Shown here: positions 44,990-53,488 of the stretch, in pieces | Numbering within the stretch: position 1 is the stretch's first letter | Layout: every line of letters starts with the position of its first letter | Assembly (NCBI GenBank): GCA_943371025.1 | Contig: CALRTC020000003.1 | Coordinates: forward strand, 186,001 to 250,000 | Length of the DNA stretch: 64,000 nucleotides | Reading direction: 5' to 3' | From: Niveispirillum sp943371025 | GTDB lineage: Bacteria > Pseudomonadota > Alphaproteobacteria > Azospirillales > Azospirillaceae | Program-made: the position numbers and the translations under genes | Notes under the pieces: model-generated | The model's input: only the letters and a program-made list of their open reading frames with translations | Told to the model about the DNA's origin: nothing | The model's database searches: none

Positions 44990-45601
44990 TTACTGTTTCA
45001 CGGAACCGGCGGCACCGGCGGGGTCAACCCAGCCGATATTGCCGTCGGCACGGCGGTAGATCATGTTGAGACCGCCATGTGCCCGGTTACGGAACATTAA
45101 AGCGGGCAATTCTGCAAGGTCCATCCGCATCACCGCCTCGCTGACGGTCAGCATTTCGATGCTGGTTTCCATTTCGGCGACCACGGTGCCGTGGTGACCG
45201 TTCAGTTCGGTCGGAACCTCATCCTCAACCTCGTCGCCTTCCGGCTGGGCTTCCAGGATGTATTTGCGGGCCGACTGCACGGGCAACTGAGCGATGGTCG
45301 TCCGCTCATGATGGTCCTTCAGGCGACGCTTGTAACGGCGCAACCGCTTGGCCACCTTGTCAGCGGCCTCGTCGAAGGCGGGATAGGGCTCCGTCGCTTC
45401 GGCGTTGGACTGCAGCAGGATACCGCGGCCGACATGAACCTGAATATCGGCTTTGTACAGATGCGCATCCTTCGAAAGGATGACCGTCGCCTCCATCGGG
45501 TTACCGAAATATTTCCCGACCATCGATGCCAGCTGATCCTTCACATGGGTCCGCAGAGCATCGCCCACATCCAGTTGCTTGCCTTTGACGGTGACTTGCA
45601 T
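44990..45601 (-). CDS. hpf: Ribosome hibernation promoting factor, long form
   Basis: A 203-residue long HPF. The N-terminal S30AE domain (1-100: MQVTVKGKQLDVGDALRTHVKDQLASMVGKYF) binds the 30S subunit and blocks mRNA and tRNA sites. An acidic linker leads to the C-terminal dimerisation domain (PALMFRNRAHGGLNMIYRRADGNIGWVDP) that joins two ribosomes into 100S particles. It sits between rpoN and ptsN as in most proteobacteria. Confidence 0.95.
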   Translation of the reverse strand: MQVTVKGKQLDVGDALRTHVKDQLASMVGKYFGNPMEATVILSKDAHLYKADIQVHVGRGILLQSNAEATEPYPAFDEAADKVAKRLRRYKRRLKDHHERTTIAQLPVQSARKYILEAQPEGDEVEDEVPTELNGHHGTVVAEMETSIEMLTVSEAVMRMDLAELPALMFRNRAHGGLNMIYRRADGNIGWVDPAGAAGSVKQ

Positions 45602-45717
45602 ATTTGACCTGTCGTTTCAGGGCGCGTGACCGGGCCTGACGGAACCGTCGTCCTGGGGCCGGCATCCAGACCGGGAGTGCCCCAGAACAGGTTTTCCATC
45701 AGCGGCCAGCGCAGGGA

Positions 45718-47250
45718 CTACAACCCAAGGGCCTTCTCCCGACGGCGCTGGACTGAAGAGGGGATCTTCATGCCTTCACGATACTTCGCCACCGTGCGGC
45801 GTGCAATGTCGATCCCGTCCGCCCGCAGGATTTCGACAATTTTATCGTCCGACAAGGTGTCATCCGGCTTCTCCGCATCGATCAGGGCCTTGATGCGGTA
45901 ACGCACAGCCTCGGCCGAATGTGCCGCCTGGCCGTCGGCGCCCTGGATGGCGGAGGTGAAGAAATATTTCAGCTCGAACACGCCGCGCGGGCTGGACAGG
46001 AACTTGTTCGTGGTCACGCGGCTGACCGTGCTTTCATGCATGCCGATGGCCTCTGCGATGTCGCGCAGGATCAGCGGCTTCATGAATTGCAGCCCGTGCA
46101 GGAAGAAGGCGTCCTGCTGGCGCACAATCTCGGTTGCGACCTTCAGGATGGTGTTGGCCCGCTGGTGCAGGCTTTTTACCAGCCAACTCGCCGACTGGAA
46201 CTGTTCGGCGATATATTCCTTTTCCTGCTTGTTGCGTGCGCCGGCGGTGACCCGGCTGTGATAGCGCTGGTTGACCAGCACGCGCGGCAGGGTCTCGGTG
46301 TTCAGTTCCACGATCCAGCCGCCGCCGGGGCTGGCGCGCATCAGGATGTCGGGAACGACGGTCTGCACCGGTTCGAAATCGAAGGACAGCGCCGGCTTTG
46401 GGTTCAGCGCCTTGATCTCCGCCACCATGTCCGACATGTCGTCGGCATCGCAGCCGCAGACCTTCAGCAAGGCCTGAAGATTGCGGGCGGCCAACAGGGG
46501 CAGATGGTCCAGCAGGGCCTGCATGCAGGGGTCCAGGCGGTTCTTCTCCCGCAGCTGGATGGCCAGACATTCCGACAGGGTGCGGGCAAAGATGCCGGAA
46601 GGATCGAAACGCTGCATGCGCTTCAGCACAGCTTCCACCTGATCCAGCCCGCAGCCCAGCGTGAGCGCCACTTCTTCCAGGTTGCCGGTGAAATACCCCG
46701 CCTCATCCAGATGATCCAGCAGGGCGAAAGCCACCAGCCGGTCCAGCCGGTCGGGCAGATCCATGGTGATCTGTTCTTCCAGATGATCGCGCAGCTTCGG
46801 CCGCTCGGTCAGGGTCGCTTCGAACCCCTCGCCATCATCCTCGAATCCACCGCTCCTGGAAGACCAGTCGCCAAACTGCTCCCCCGATCCCAGACCCGCG
46901 CTGTCCATGTCGGCGGCGGAGCTGTTGGTGTAGACATTCTCGTAATCTGTATCCAGCGGGGCGTCGTTCGATGCGCCCATCCGGTCGCTGGTTGCCAGTT
47001 CCACCGTGTCGGCGATGCGGCCTTCCGCCTGGGGCGCCACCGCCTCTTCCCGATCCACACCGGTGGTCGGTGCGTCCGCCCAGCCTTCGCCGTCGTCGCG
47101 CTCCAGCAGGGGGTTGCGTTCCAGCTCCTGGTCGACATAGTCGGCCAGTTCAAGGTTCGACAGCTGCAGCAGCTTGATCGCCTGCTGCAGCTGCGGCGTC
47201 ATGACCAGCGACTGTGACTGCCGTATATCGAGCCGTTGCTGGAGCGCCAT
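45718..47250 (-). CDS. rpoN: RNA polymerase sigma-54 factor
   Basis: The sigma factor for nitrogen and other enhancer-dependent promoters, 510 residues. Region I is Gln-rich (LDIRQSQSLVMTPQLQQAIKLLQLSN), followed by an acidic linker, the core-binding region, an HTH (LRDIAEAIGMHESTVSRVT), and the RpoN box ARRTVAKYRE near the C-terminus, which reads the -24 element. The ATG at 47250 is preceded by GAGAGA; the longer frame to 47364 is not family-like. It would serve genes such as nitrogen-regulated operons elsewhere in the genome. Confidence 0.96.
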   Translation of the reverse strand: MALQQRLDIRQSQSLVMTPQLQQAIKLLQLSNLELADYVDQELERNPLLERDDGEGWADAPTTGVDREEAVAPQAEGRIADTVELATSDRMGASNDAPLDTDYENVYTNSSAADMDSAGLGSGEQFGDWSSRSGGFEDDGEGFEATLTERPKLRDHLEEQITMDLPDRLDRLVAFALLDHLDEAGYFTGNLEEVALTLGCGLDQVEAVLKRMQRFDPSGIFARTLSECLAIQLREKNRLDPCMQALLDHLPLLAARNLQALLKVCGCDADDMSDMVAEIKALNPKPALSFDFEPVQTVVPDILMRASPGGGWIVELNTETLPRVLVNQRYHSRVTAGARNKQEKEYIAEQFQSASWLVKSLHQRANTILKVATEIVRQQDAFFLHGLQFMKPLILRDIAEAIGMHESTVSRVTTNKFLSSPRGVFELKYFFTSAIQGADGQAAHSAEAVRYRIKALIDAEKPDDTLSDDKIVEILRADGIDIARRTVAKYREGMKIPSSVQRRREKALGL

Positions 47251-47528
47251 TCTCTCGAAAAAACCTGTTCTGCCGAAGGGCCGAGGCCCGTTACCCCACC
47301 GGAGCCTGCTGCGTCTGGTGGTCATCCGGAAATGCCGACAGCCTTGGGCTGTGTCGGCCGGCATACCCCTGTCGGCAGTTCTCCACGCGCCAAGGTACGG
47401 CGCCCGCCGCCTGCCTGCAACAGTTAGGCCAATTGCGGGGTAAAATTATTCCATTGATTTCTGCGGGAAGTCGCGTCCGCGCCTTCTCGCTTGCGTTGGA
47501 GGTTGGATTGTATTAGTTGGATTAAACT

Positions 47529-48128
47529 ATGAAAGCCGAACTTCTTATCCTGGGTGTCCTGCATCGCGAGGACATGCATCCCTATGAGATCAAGCGCCGC
47601 CTTGAGGCGGCGATGATCGACCGCTGGATCGATATCGATACCGGCACACTCTATTATGCGGTCCGACAATTGGCCAAAGATGGCCATATAAGGCCGGTGT
47701 CGGAGGAACGGGTGGCGCGCGGCGGGGCCCGCACCATCTACACCCTGACCGACAGCGGCCGGGCGCGGTTCCAGAGCCTGCTGGTGCAACGCTTCGCGGA
47801 CAATGACCCGATCCTGCATCCTTTATTCCCGGCCTTGCCGTTCCTGCACCATGTCGACATTGCGGCGGTCATCCCGCTGGTTGAAAAGCGCATCGCCGGG
47901 TGCCGTGAGGCGCAGGCGATGCTGTCCGGCATGCTGGCGCGGCTGGACCCGGTGCTGGGCACAGGCAACCGGCTGCTGATGGAACATTCGCGTGACCTGA
48001 GCGCATTGGAGGTGGCGTGGCTGGAACGGATGCTGTTGGCCCTGAAGGCAGGGCCACAGGACGCCAAGCTCAGCCGGCTGCCTGCCGATGGTCCCTATTC
48101 CCCCTTGCCTGTCGGAAATGAGACATGA
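47529..48128 (+). CDS. PadR family transcriptional regulator
   Basis: A 199-residue winged-helix repressor. The N-terminal PadR domain has LLILGVLHREDMHPYEIKRRLEAAMIDRW and TGTLYYAVRQLAKDGHIRPVSEER...YTLTDSGRARF; a helical dimerisation domain follows. PadR regulators often control an adjacent efflux gene. Here the MFS gene overlaps by 4 bases (ATGA). Direct repeats TTGGATT (47503-47509 and 47517-47523) just before the start may be its binding site. Confidence 0.92.
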   Translation: MKAELLILGVLHREDMHPYEIKRRLEAAMIDRWIDIDTGTLYYAVRQLAKDGHIRPVSEERVARGGARTIYTLTDSGRARFQSLLVQRFADNDPILHPLFPALPFLHHVDIAAVIPLVEKRIAGCREAQAMLSGMLARLDPVLGTGNRLLMEHSRDLSALEVAWLERMLLALKAGPQDAKLSRLPADGPYSPLPVGNET

Positions 48129-49426
48129 GCAAACAAGCCGCATCGGTGGACGCGCGCCGCGCCCTGTTCGCCAATCCCGATTTCCGCTGGCTGCTGACCG
48201 GCGGGGTCATCTCCATGCTGGGGGACCAGTTCACGCTGCTGGCCATGCCCTGGCTGGTGCTGAAGCTGACGGGTGACAGCCTGGCCCTTGGCCTGGTACT
48301 GGCGATCCTGGGCGTGCCGCGGGCCCTGTTCATCCTGGTCGGTGGGGCGTTGACCGACCGGTATTCGGCCCATCGCGTGCTGATGTTGACCAAATATATC
48401 AACACGCTGCTGTTGGGTCTGCTGGGCGCGCTGGTCTGGGCGGATACGCTGCCCTTGTGGCTGATGTATCCGCTGGCCCTGTGCATCGGGCTGGCCAGTG
48501 CCTTTTCCATTCCCGCCGGCACCTCCATCCTGCCCACCGTCGTGCCGCCGGCCCAGCTGGCCGCGGCCAACGGGGTGATGATGGGCCTGCGCCAGTTGAG
48601 CCTGCTGGCCGGGCCTGCGCTGGCCGGGCTGTTGATCGCGTTAACAGGCGGTGGCGGCGATGGCGCTGCCACGGGGGCGAGGGCCAGCGGCACGGCCGTC
48701 GCCTTCCTGCTGGATGCGGCCAGCTTCGCCGTCTCCGCCTGGACCCTGGCCAAGGTCGCGGCCAAGGCCCCGGAGGCAGCGGCAAGGGCTGAGCCGGTGC
48801 TGCGCGCCATCGGCAGCGCGCTTGCCCATTTCTGGCGCGATACGCATCTGCGTGCGCTGTGCCTTTATTTCGCCTGCACGGCCCTGTGCGTCTCCGGTCC
48901 CGTGCAGGTGGGGCTGCCGGTGCTGGTCGATCAGAATCTGGCCGGCGGCGCCGGAGCGTTGGGCGCGATCATGGCCGCGCATGGGGCGGGCACCCTGGCC
49001 GGATTCGCCCTGTCCGCGGCGCGGCCGGGCCTGCGTCTGGGCACGCTGGGGCTGACCATCCTGACCGTGGATGCTTTGGTCGGGCTGCTGTTTCTGCCCA
49101 CGGCCTATCTGACCGTCACCTGGCAACTGGCTGTGCTGCTGTTTGCGGTCGGTGGACTGGCGGGGATCGTCCAGGTCCGGGTCTGGACCTGGATGCAGCG
49201 CCAGGTTCCCCCATCCATGCTGGGCCGGGCCATGGCCCTGTTCATGTTCATCTTCATGGGCATGGGGCCGCTGTCGGCCGCGGCCACCGGTGCGCTGCTG
49301 CGCCATGTCTCGGTCACGCAGATGCTGGTCGGCACAGGCGTCTTTCTGACCAGCGTCGCCGTGATCGGCATCATCCTGACGCCGATCCGGCATGTACGGG
49401 AAAAGCCGGCGGTCGACCCGGCCTGA
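48125..49426 (+). CDS. MFS transporter
   Basis: A 433-residue inner-membrane protein with about 12 hydrophobic helices. It begins with the DHA3-like pattern NPDFRWLLTGGVISMLGDQFTLLAMPWLVLKLTGDSLALGLVLAILGVPRALFILVGGALTDR, which contains the family's conserved Asp-Arg motif between TM2 and TM3. It is likely a drug or metabolite exporter regulated by the upstream PadR protein. The pair is inserted between rpoN and the bufferin operon on the opposite strand. Confidence 0.9.
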   Translation: MSKQAASVDARRALFANPDFRWLLTGGVISMLGDQFTLLAMPWLVLKLTGDSLALGLVLAILGVPRALFILVGGALTDRYSAHRVLMLTKYINTLLLGLLGALVWADTLPLWLMYPLALCIGLASAFSIPAGTSILPTVVPPAQLAAANGVMMGLRQLSLLAGPALAGLLIALTGGGGDGAATGARASGTAVAFLLDAASFAVSAWTLAKVAAKAPEAAARAEPVLRAIGSALAHFWRDTHLRALCLYFACTALCVSGPVQVGLPVLVDQNLAGGAGALGAIMAAHGAGTLAGFALSAARPGLRLGTLGLTILTVDALVGLLFLPTAYLTVTWQLAVLLFAVGGLAGIVQVRVWTWMQRQVPPSMLGRAMALFMFIFMGMGPLSAAATGALLRHVSVTQMLVGTGVFLTSVAVIGIILTPIRHVREKPAVDPA

Positions 49427-49433
49427 TCCCGGT

Positions 49434-50078
49434 TCAGCGCTGCCGGCGCCAGCGGAACAGCAGGCGCCCCAGCGGGGCCAGCATGGCGCCGGCGGCCAGC
49501 ACCGACAGCGCCTGGATAGCGATCAGCCAGGGGGCGTCCAGATCATCATGGATCATGCGCTCCCCGAAGATCGCCATGCCGCCGCCCGCGATCAGCAGCA
49601 GAGCCATCATCCGCACCGGCGCCACGGGGGCGGCCCGGCGCATGTCGATGGCCAGGAACAGGGCAGAGCCGATGGCGATCATCGGGAAGCAATAGGGGCA
49701 GAACAGGTGCAGCAGCCCCGGCATCTCCTGTGCTTCCGCCATCGGCCGGCTGCTTTCCCATAGGGTAAGCAGCCAGAAACCGGCGGCCGGCAGCCAGATC
49801 AGCCGTTCCCACACCCGCCGGCCCGGTACAGAGAAAGAGATGGCGGCAAAGCCGGCCAGCAGCGCCGTTGCCACCGCCAGCACCTGTTCGACCAGCCATA
49901 GCGGCTGCCCGGCAACGATGGACAGGTCCGGCCGGATGCCGTGCCAGGTGGTGGCCAGCAGCATCAGCCCGATGGACAGGGCCGCCCAGCGGGCCAGCCG
50001 GACCAGGGGCGTGGGCAGGCGATGCACTTGCGTGCTCTCGCTGCTCAGCCGCTCGATCAAGATCCCCAGGTCAGCCAT
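49434..50078 (-). CDS. NrsF-type anti-sigma factor (DUF1109)
   Basis: A 214-residue membrane protein with six predicted helices, the DUF1109/NrsF pattern. It includes a central HLFCPYCFPMIAIG with two cysteines (CPYC) that may respond to metal or redox change. In Caulobacter NrsF holds the sigma factor SigF at the membrane until metal stress. Its start overlaps the sigma gene by 8 bases, the typical pairing. It is the last gene of the bufferin operon. Confidence 0.85.
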   Translation of the reverse strand: MADLGILIERLSSESTQVHRLPTPLVRLARWAALSIGLMLLATTWHGIRPDLSIVAGQPLWLVEQVLAVATALLAGFAAISFSVPGRRVWERLIWLPAAGFWLLTLWESSRPMAEAQEMPGLLHLFCPYCFPMIAIGSALFLAIDMRRAAPVAPVRMMALLLIAGGGMAIFGERMIHDDLDAPWLIAIQALSVLAAGAMLAPLGRLLFRWRRQR

Positions 50079-50631
50079 TCTCCACATCCTTCCGCAACAT
50101 TTGGCGCAAGCCCGCGATCCCGCGATGCACCGCCACCTTCAGCGCCCCGATGCTGACGCCGCTGGCATCCGACGCTTCCCGCAGGCTCATGCCCTTTACC
50201 TTCAGCATGTCGATGGCCAGCCGCTGTCGTTCGGGCAATTGCGACAGCAGCGGTCCCAGGGCCAGGGCCGGTTCGGGATCGGGCTCCGGCTGGGCGACGC
50301 CGGTATCCCGCTCCTCGTCATAGTCCGTCTCCACCGCCCGGCGGCGATAGGTCCGGCGCAGGGCATCGGTCAGCCGGTTGCGGGCGATGGTCGACAGCCA
50401 GGGCAGCACGGGCCGCCCCGGCTGGTAGGTCGCCCGCGCCTGGTGCAGGGCCAGCAGCGTGTCCTGCACGAAATCATCCAAATCGGCCGCCCGCGCCAGC
50501 TTGCCCCGGCCGATGGCGCGGATGACGGGCACGGCGGCGCGCAGGAAGGCGGCATAGGCCGCACCATCCCCTTCCTGCGCTGCAACCAGCAGCAGGCCCA
50601 GTTCCCGCTCGCCCGTGTCACCTACCGGCAT
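50071..50631 (-). CDS. ECF sigma factor, SigF-like
   Basis: A 186-residue extracytoplasmic-function sigma factor. Region 2 has DLDDFVQDTLLALHQARATYQPGRPVLPWLSTIARNRLTDALRR, and region 4 has LPERQRLAIDMLKVKGMSLREASDASGVSIGALKVAVHRGIAGLRQML. It is coupled to the NrsF gene. I infer that it recognises the GTAACC-N15-CGAA site upstream of the bufferin precursor, the consensus known for Caulobacter SigF. The start at 50631 avoids overlap with the upstream gene. Confidence 0.9.
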   Translation of the reverse strand: MPVGDTGERELGLLLVAAQEGDGAAYAAFLRAAVPVIRAIGRGKLARAADLDDFVQDTLLALHQARATYQPGRPVLPWLSTIARNRLTDALRRTYRRRAVETDYDEERDTGVAQPEPDPEPALALGPLLSQLPERQRLAIDMLKVKGMSLREASDASGVSIGALKVAVHRGIAGLRQMLRKDVENG

Positions 50632-50656
50632 GGCGCCCCCGTTGGCCGGGTTACCG

Positions 50657-50932
50657 TCATTGCTTCGGCTTGTCGGGCCGGGCAACGCCGTTTTGTTCCA
50701 GGAACGCCTTGAACTTGGCGGCGTCCAGGAAATAGAGGTCAAGGCACTCATAGAATTTATCCTGGTCCTTGATGCGTTTGCACAGCCTTTCGGCTTCCTC
50801 GTTCGCTTCCTGTTTTTGGGCTTTTTCCGACGCGCTCATCGTCTGATTGCCGGAATCCTGGGCGAGTGCCGCCATGGCAGGCGCCGCGCAGAACAGCAGG
50901 AACCCAAGGGCAAGGCGTTTCAGGATATTCAT
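50657..50932 (-). CDS. Small exported protein of the bufferin operon
   Basis: A 91-residue protein of unknown function. Residues 1-24 are a signal peptide (MNILKRLALGFLLFCAAPAMA...). The mature part is short, charged and helical with two cysteines (ERLCKRIKDQDKFYECLDLYF), which could form a disulfide or bind metal. It lies between the DoxX and ECF genes with gaps of 3 and 25 bases. I do not recognise it from other bufferin loci. Confidence 0.75.
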   Translation of the reverse strand: MNILKRLALGFLLFCAAPAMAALAQDSGNQTMSASEKAQKQEANEEAERLCKRIKDQDKFYECLDLYFLDAAKFKAFLEQNGVARPDKPKQ

Positions 50933-50935
50933 GCG

Positions 50936-51436
50936 TCACCTCGTGGCTGGATCGGGGCGGCTCCGCAGGAAACGGCGGGCCAGGGCGTCGGCCGACAAAG
51001 CGCCGGGCCCCAGGATGAAGAGTGCCCCACCAACCAGTATCCAGGGAACCTGTTCTGAAGCGATGGCGATGCCATTTTCGATCCCCTGCGGCGTGCGGCC
51101 GATGACCAGGAACAGGGTGGCCGCCATGACGGCCAGCCCCGCGGCCCCGACCCGGCCGAACAGCCCCAGGATCAGCGACAGGCTGAGCGCGATTTCCGCC
51201 CCCGTGGTCAGGGGGGCCGCGATCATGGCCGGCAGCAGCGGCACGGGATGCACCTGGGTGAACAGGAACCCCTGGGCGTCCCAGGTAAAGACCCGGTGCC
51301 AGCCTGCGGTGGCAAAAGGCCAGGCCAGCCAGATCCGACCCGCCAGCAGAACCAGCGCCGCCGGCCCGCGCAGGGTCCAGGGGGCAGCGGTCGTGGGGCC
51401 GGGATCGGTCAGGAAGCAGAGCAGGCGCTTGATCAT
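50936..51436 (-). CDS. DoxX family membrane protein (GigD-like)
   Basis: A 166-residue inner-membrane protein of the DoxX type with four helices: LVLLAGRIWLAWPFATAGWHRVFTWDAQGFLFTQVHPVPLLP is the usual start, followed by ALSLSLILGLFGRVGAAGLAVMAATLFLVIGR. In Caulobacter's gold-induced gig operon a DoxX protein follows the bufferin genes. It overlaps the BufC gene by 4 bases. Its biochemical role is unknown; quinone or thiol redox is a possibility. Confidence 0.88.
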   Translation of the reverse strand: MIKRLLCFLTDPGPTTAAPWTLRGPAALVLLAGRIWLAWPFATAGWHRVFTWDAQGFLFTQVHPVPLLPAMIAAPLTTGAEIALSLSLILGLFGRVGAAGLAVMAATLFLVIGRTPQGIENGIAIASEQVPWILVGGALFILGPGALSADALARRFLRSRPDPATR

Positions 51437-52185
51437 AGGGTCACCGTCGGGGTCGTGGCCGCCAGCAACCCATGGGTGAGCAGCAGCGCCAGCAGGGAAG
51501 GGAGCAGGTCAGGGTTTTCCAGCGTTGCGGCCGCTTCCAGCAGCGGCGTGCCGTGCTGCAATGCCCGCAGCAATCCGACCGCGTCGGCCGGCAGGATCGT
51601 TGCCGCCACCAGCAGGTCCGGACCCCGCCAGATCAGCAGGCCGGACAGCCCGTCCAGAGGCAGCGGCGGGGCGAGGAAGGCGATGTCGGGACGCAAGGTC
51701 TGCCATTCCCGCCCCTGATCGACATCCCCATCAACCAGACTGGCCGAGGGCACCAGGGTCATCGGCAGGCCGGCCAGGGCGTCAGGCGGAAGGGCCGACA
51801 GCATGGCGGGCGTCAATGCATCCGAATCGGCAGCGAAATAAGCCTGCTGTGCCGCCCAGTCCGCCGCTGCGAACGCCCGCTGGGAGGGGGGCAGTGCCGC
51901 GGCGAAGCCTTTGCCATAGGCGGACAGCACCCCCGCCGCCGGCGGATGGCGGCGCAGAAAATCCCGTGCCGCCGCCGCGAATTCCGTCTCCCCCAGCCGT
52001 GCCGCCACGGCCGGATAGGCTTGGGCCAGCACCCCGGTCAGGGCGGCGGTGACGGTGGCGGTGTGGATATAAAGCGCCTTGTCCGCCGGCACGCCGCCAT
52101 CCGCCAGATGCGGCAGGGTGGCGGCATAGCCGTCAGGGGCGCCGTAGCAGGCGGCCATCATGGCCTGTTGCAGGGTCAGCAGCAT
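51433..52185 (-). CDS. bufC: BufC partner protein (DUF2063)
   Basis: A 250-residue protein with the DUF2063 N-terminal domain: LTLQQAMMAACYGAPDG...YIHTATVTAALTGVLAQAYPAVAARLGETEFAAAARDFLRRHPP, including the conserved pattern around YPAV..L. The remainder is a less conserved domain ending LLAATTPTVTL. In MNIO systems this protein assists the modifying enzyme by binding the precursor. The start at 52185 overlaps the BufB end by 10 bases. Confidence 0.88.
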   Translation of the reverse strand: MLLTLQQAMMAACYGAPDGYAATLPHLADGGVPADKALYIHTATVTAALTGVLAQAYPAVAARLGETEFAAAARDFLRRHPPAAGVLSAYGKGFAAALPPSQRAFAAADWAAQQAYFAADSDALTPAMLSALPPDALAGLPMTLVPSASLVDGDVDQGREWQTLRPDIAFLAPPLPLDGLSGLLIWRGPDLLVAATILPADAVGLLRALQHGTPLLEAAATLENPDLLPSLLALLLTHGLLAATTPTVTL

Positions 52186-53039
52186 GTGGCCTCCCGTATC
52201 CGGTCGGCCATGGCCGCCTGTTCCAGCAGCAGGGACAGCGGCGGCAGGTTGGTATCCCATTCCACCAGGGTGGGCCGGGGGCCGAAGCGGCGGATGGCCT
52301 GGTCATAAAGCGACCAGACCGGATCGGGCACGGGGCTGCCATGGTTATCGATCAGCAGCGGCGCGCCGTCGATTTCCACCCGCGTATGCCCGGCCAGATG
52401 ATATTCGCCGATGGCATCGGCCGGGAATCGGGACAGCATGGCCGCCGCATCGCGTCCCCGGTTATGGGCGCTGACATGCAGGTTATTGATGTCCAGCAGC
52501 AGGCCGCAGCCCGTGCGGGCCACCAGGGCCGCCAGAAATTCCCCCTCGTCCATCTGGTCGGCGGTGAAGCGGACATAGAGGGAGGGGTTTTCCACCAGCA
52601 GGCGCCGTCCCAGCCCATCCTGGGCGCGAGACACGTTGCGGGTGACGATCTCCAGCGTCTGCGCCGTCAAGGGCAGGGGCAGCAGGTCCGGCACATGCGT
52701 GCCGGCCAGTCCGCACCAGGCCAGATGGTCGGAGGTCAGGCAGGGTTCGAACCGGTCATAGAGAGTGCGCAGGCGGGACAGATGGTCCCCGTCCACCCCG
52801 TCGGCCGCGCCCAGGGACAGGGCAACGGAATGGAAGGAGACCGGATAGTCCCGCCGCAGCCGTTCCAGCTGCGCCAGACGGGGACCGCCGGCGCAGAGGT
52901 AATTTTCCGAATGCACCTCCAGCCAGCCCACAGGCTGCGGCGCCGCCAGGAAGTCGGCGACATGGGCGTGCCGCAGCCCCACCCCCGCGACGGCGGGGGC
53001 AACCAGGGGACGGGGGTGGGGGCTAGCTGGCGGGTGCAT
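52176..53039 (-). CDS. bufB: MNIO family enzyme BufB (DUF692)
   Basis: A 287-residue multinuclear iron oxidase. It shows the TIM-barrel motifs of DUF692: GVGLRHAHVADFL, WLEVHSENYL, SDHLAW, VENPSLYV, LLDINNLHVSAHN, EYHLAGHT and VEWDTNLP, whose His, Asp and Glu residues bind two or three iron ions. Related enzymes convert cysteines of bufferins into thiooxazoles that chelate copper. The precursor gene lies just upstream. The start at 53039 is preceded by an interstitial hairpin (53063-53085). Confidence 0.94.
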   Translation of the reverse strand: MHPPASPHPRPLVAPAVAGVGLRHAHVADFLAAPQPVGWLEVHSENYLCAGGPRLAQLERLRRDYPVSFHSVALSLGAADGVDGDHLSRLRTLYDRFEPCLTSDHLAWCGLAGTHVPDLLPLPLTAQTLEIVTRNVSRAQDGLGRRLLVENPSLYVRFTADQMDEGEFLAALVARTGCGLLLDINNLHVSAHNRGRDAAAMLSRFPADAIGEYHLAGHTRVEIDGAPLLIDNHGSPVPDPVWSLYDQAIRRFGPRPTLVEWDTNLPPLSLLLEQAAMADRIREATCC

Positions 53040-53062
53040 CGGAGGCGGGCCTTATACCTGTT

Positions 53063-53085
53063 CCCGGTGAGGTCGGGTCACCGGG
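53063..53085 (-). promoter_or_regulatory. Hairpin between the bufferin precursor and bufB
   Basis: CCCGGTGA (53063-53070) pairs perfectly with TCACCGGG (53078-53085), loop 7. It has no T-run on the minus strand, so it is more likely an mRNA-stabilising or attenuating structure that favours the precursor. Confidence 0.6.
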
Positions 53086-53091
53086 ATCTGG

Positions 53092-53394
53092 TTACTTCTT
53101 CATCATGGCCGGGTTGGCGCCTTCGTAGGCCGTCAGGCTGCCCTTGGCGGCTTCGCAGGCTTCCTTGGTCATGGCCTTGAAGTCCTGGCCGCTGTAATCG
53201 ACCTTGGACTGCGTGGCGCAGGAATGGCCCGCGGCCTTGTTGGCGCAGTCATTCTCACCGGCCTTGGCCACGCCATAGCAATGGACCTTCTCCCCTTCGG
53301 CGGCATTGGCGGGGGCGGCGATGGCGGCCAGGGACAGGGCGCCGGCGAAAGCAGCGCCGAGGGTCAGGGCGGTGAAGCGGGCGGTCGTGTTCAT
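53092..53394 (-). CDS. bufA: Bufferin-type metallophore precursor (BufA1, DUF2282)
   Basis: A 100-residue Cys-rich exported peptide. A signal peptide ends near NAA at 30-32, and the mature part has four cysteines at 39, 50, 59 and 80 in the family pattern HCYGVAKAGENDCANKAAGHSCATQ and a final TKEAC. Modified bufferins bind copper or other metals in the periplasm and protect the cell. It is the first gene of a seven-gene operon, behind the SigF-like promoter at 53454-53478. Confidence 0.93.
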   Translation of the reverse strand: MNTTARFTALTLGAAFAGALSLAAIAAPANAAEGEKVHCYGVAKAGENDCANKAAGHSCATQSKVDYSGQDFKAMTKEACEAAKGSLTAYEGANPAMMKK

Positions 53395-53453
53395 GGAATG
53401 CGTTTCCTTCGATGGCAGAGAAGGGAGCCGTCATCGGCGCCCGTATCCTGTCA

Positions 53454-53478
53454 TTCGACGCAGCCCGGGAAAGGTTAC
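53454..53478 (-). promoter_or_regulatory. ECF (SigF-type) promoter of the bufferin operon
   Basis: On the minus strand GTAACC (53478-53473), 15 bases, then CGAA (53457-53454), 59 bases before the precursor ATG. This matches the GTAACC...CGAA consensus known for Caulobacter SigF. Confidence 0.78.
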
Positions 53479-53488
53479 GCGGGTGGAC

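Noticed and set aside
50650..50655. A second GTAACC element just upstream of the ECF sigma gene
   Set aside because: No CGAA follows at suitable spacing, and it lies at the end of the preceding gene, so chance is likely.
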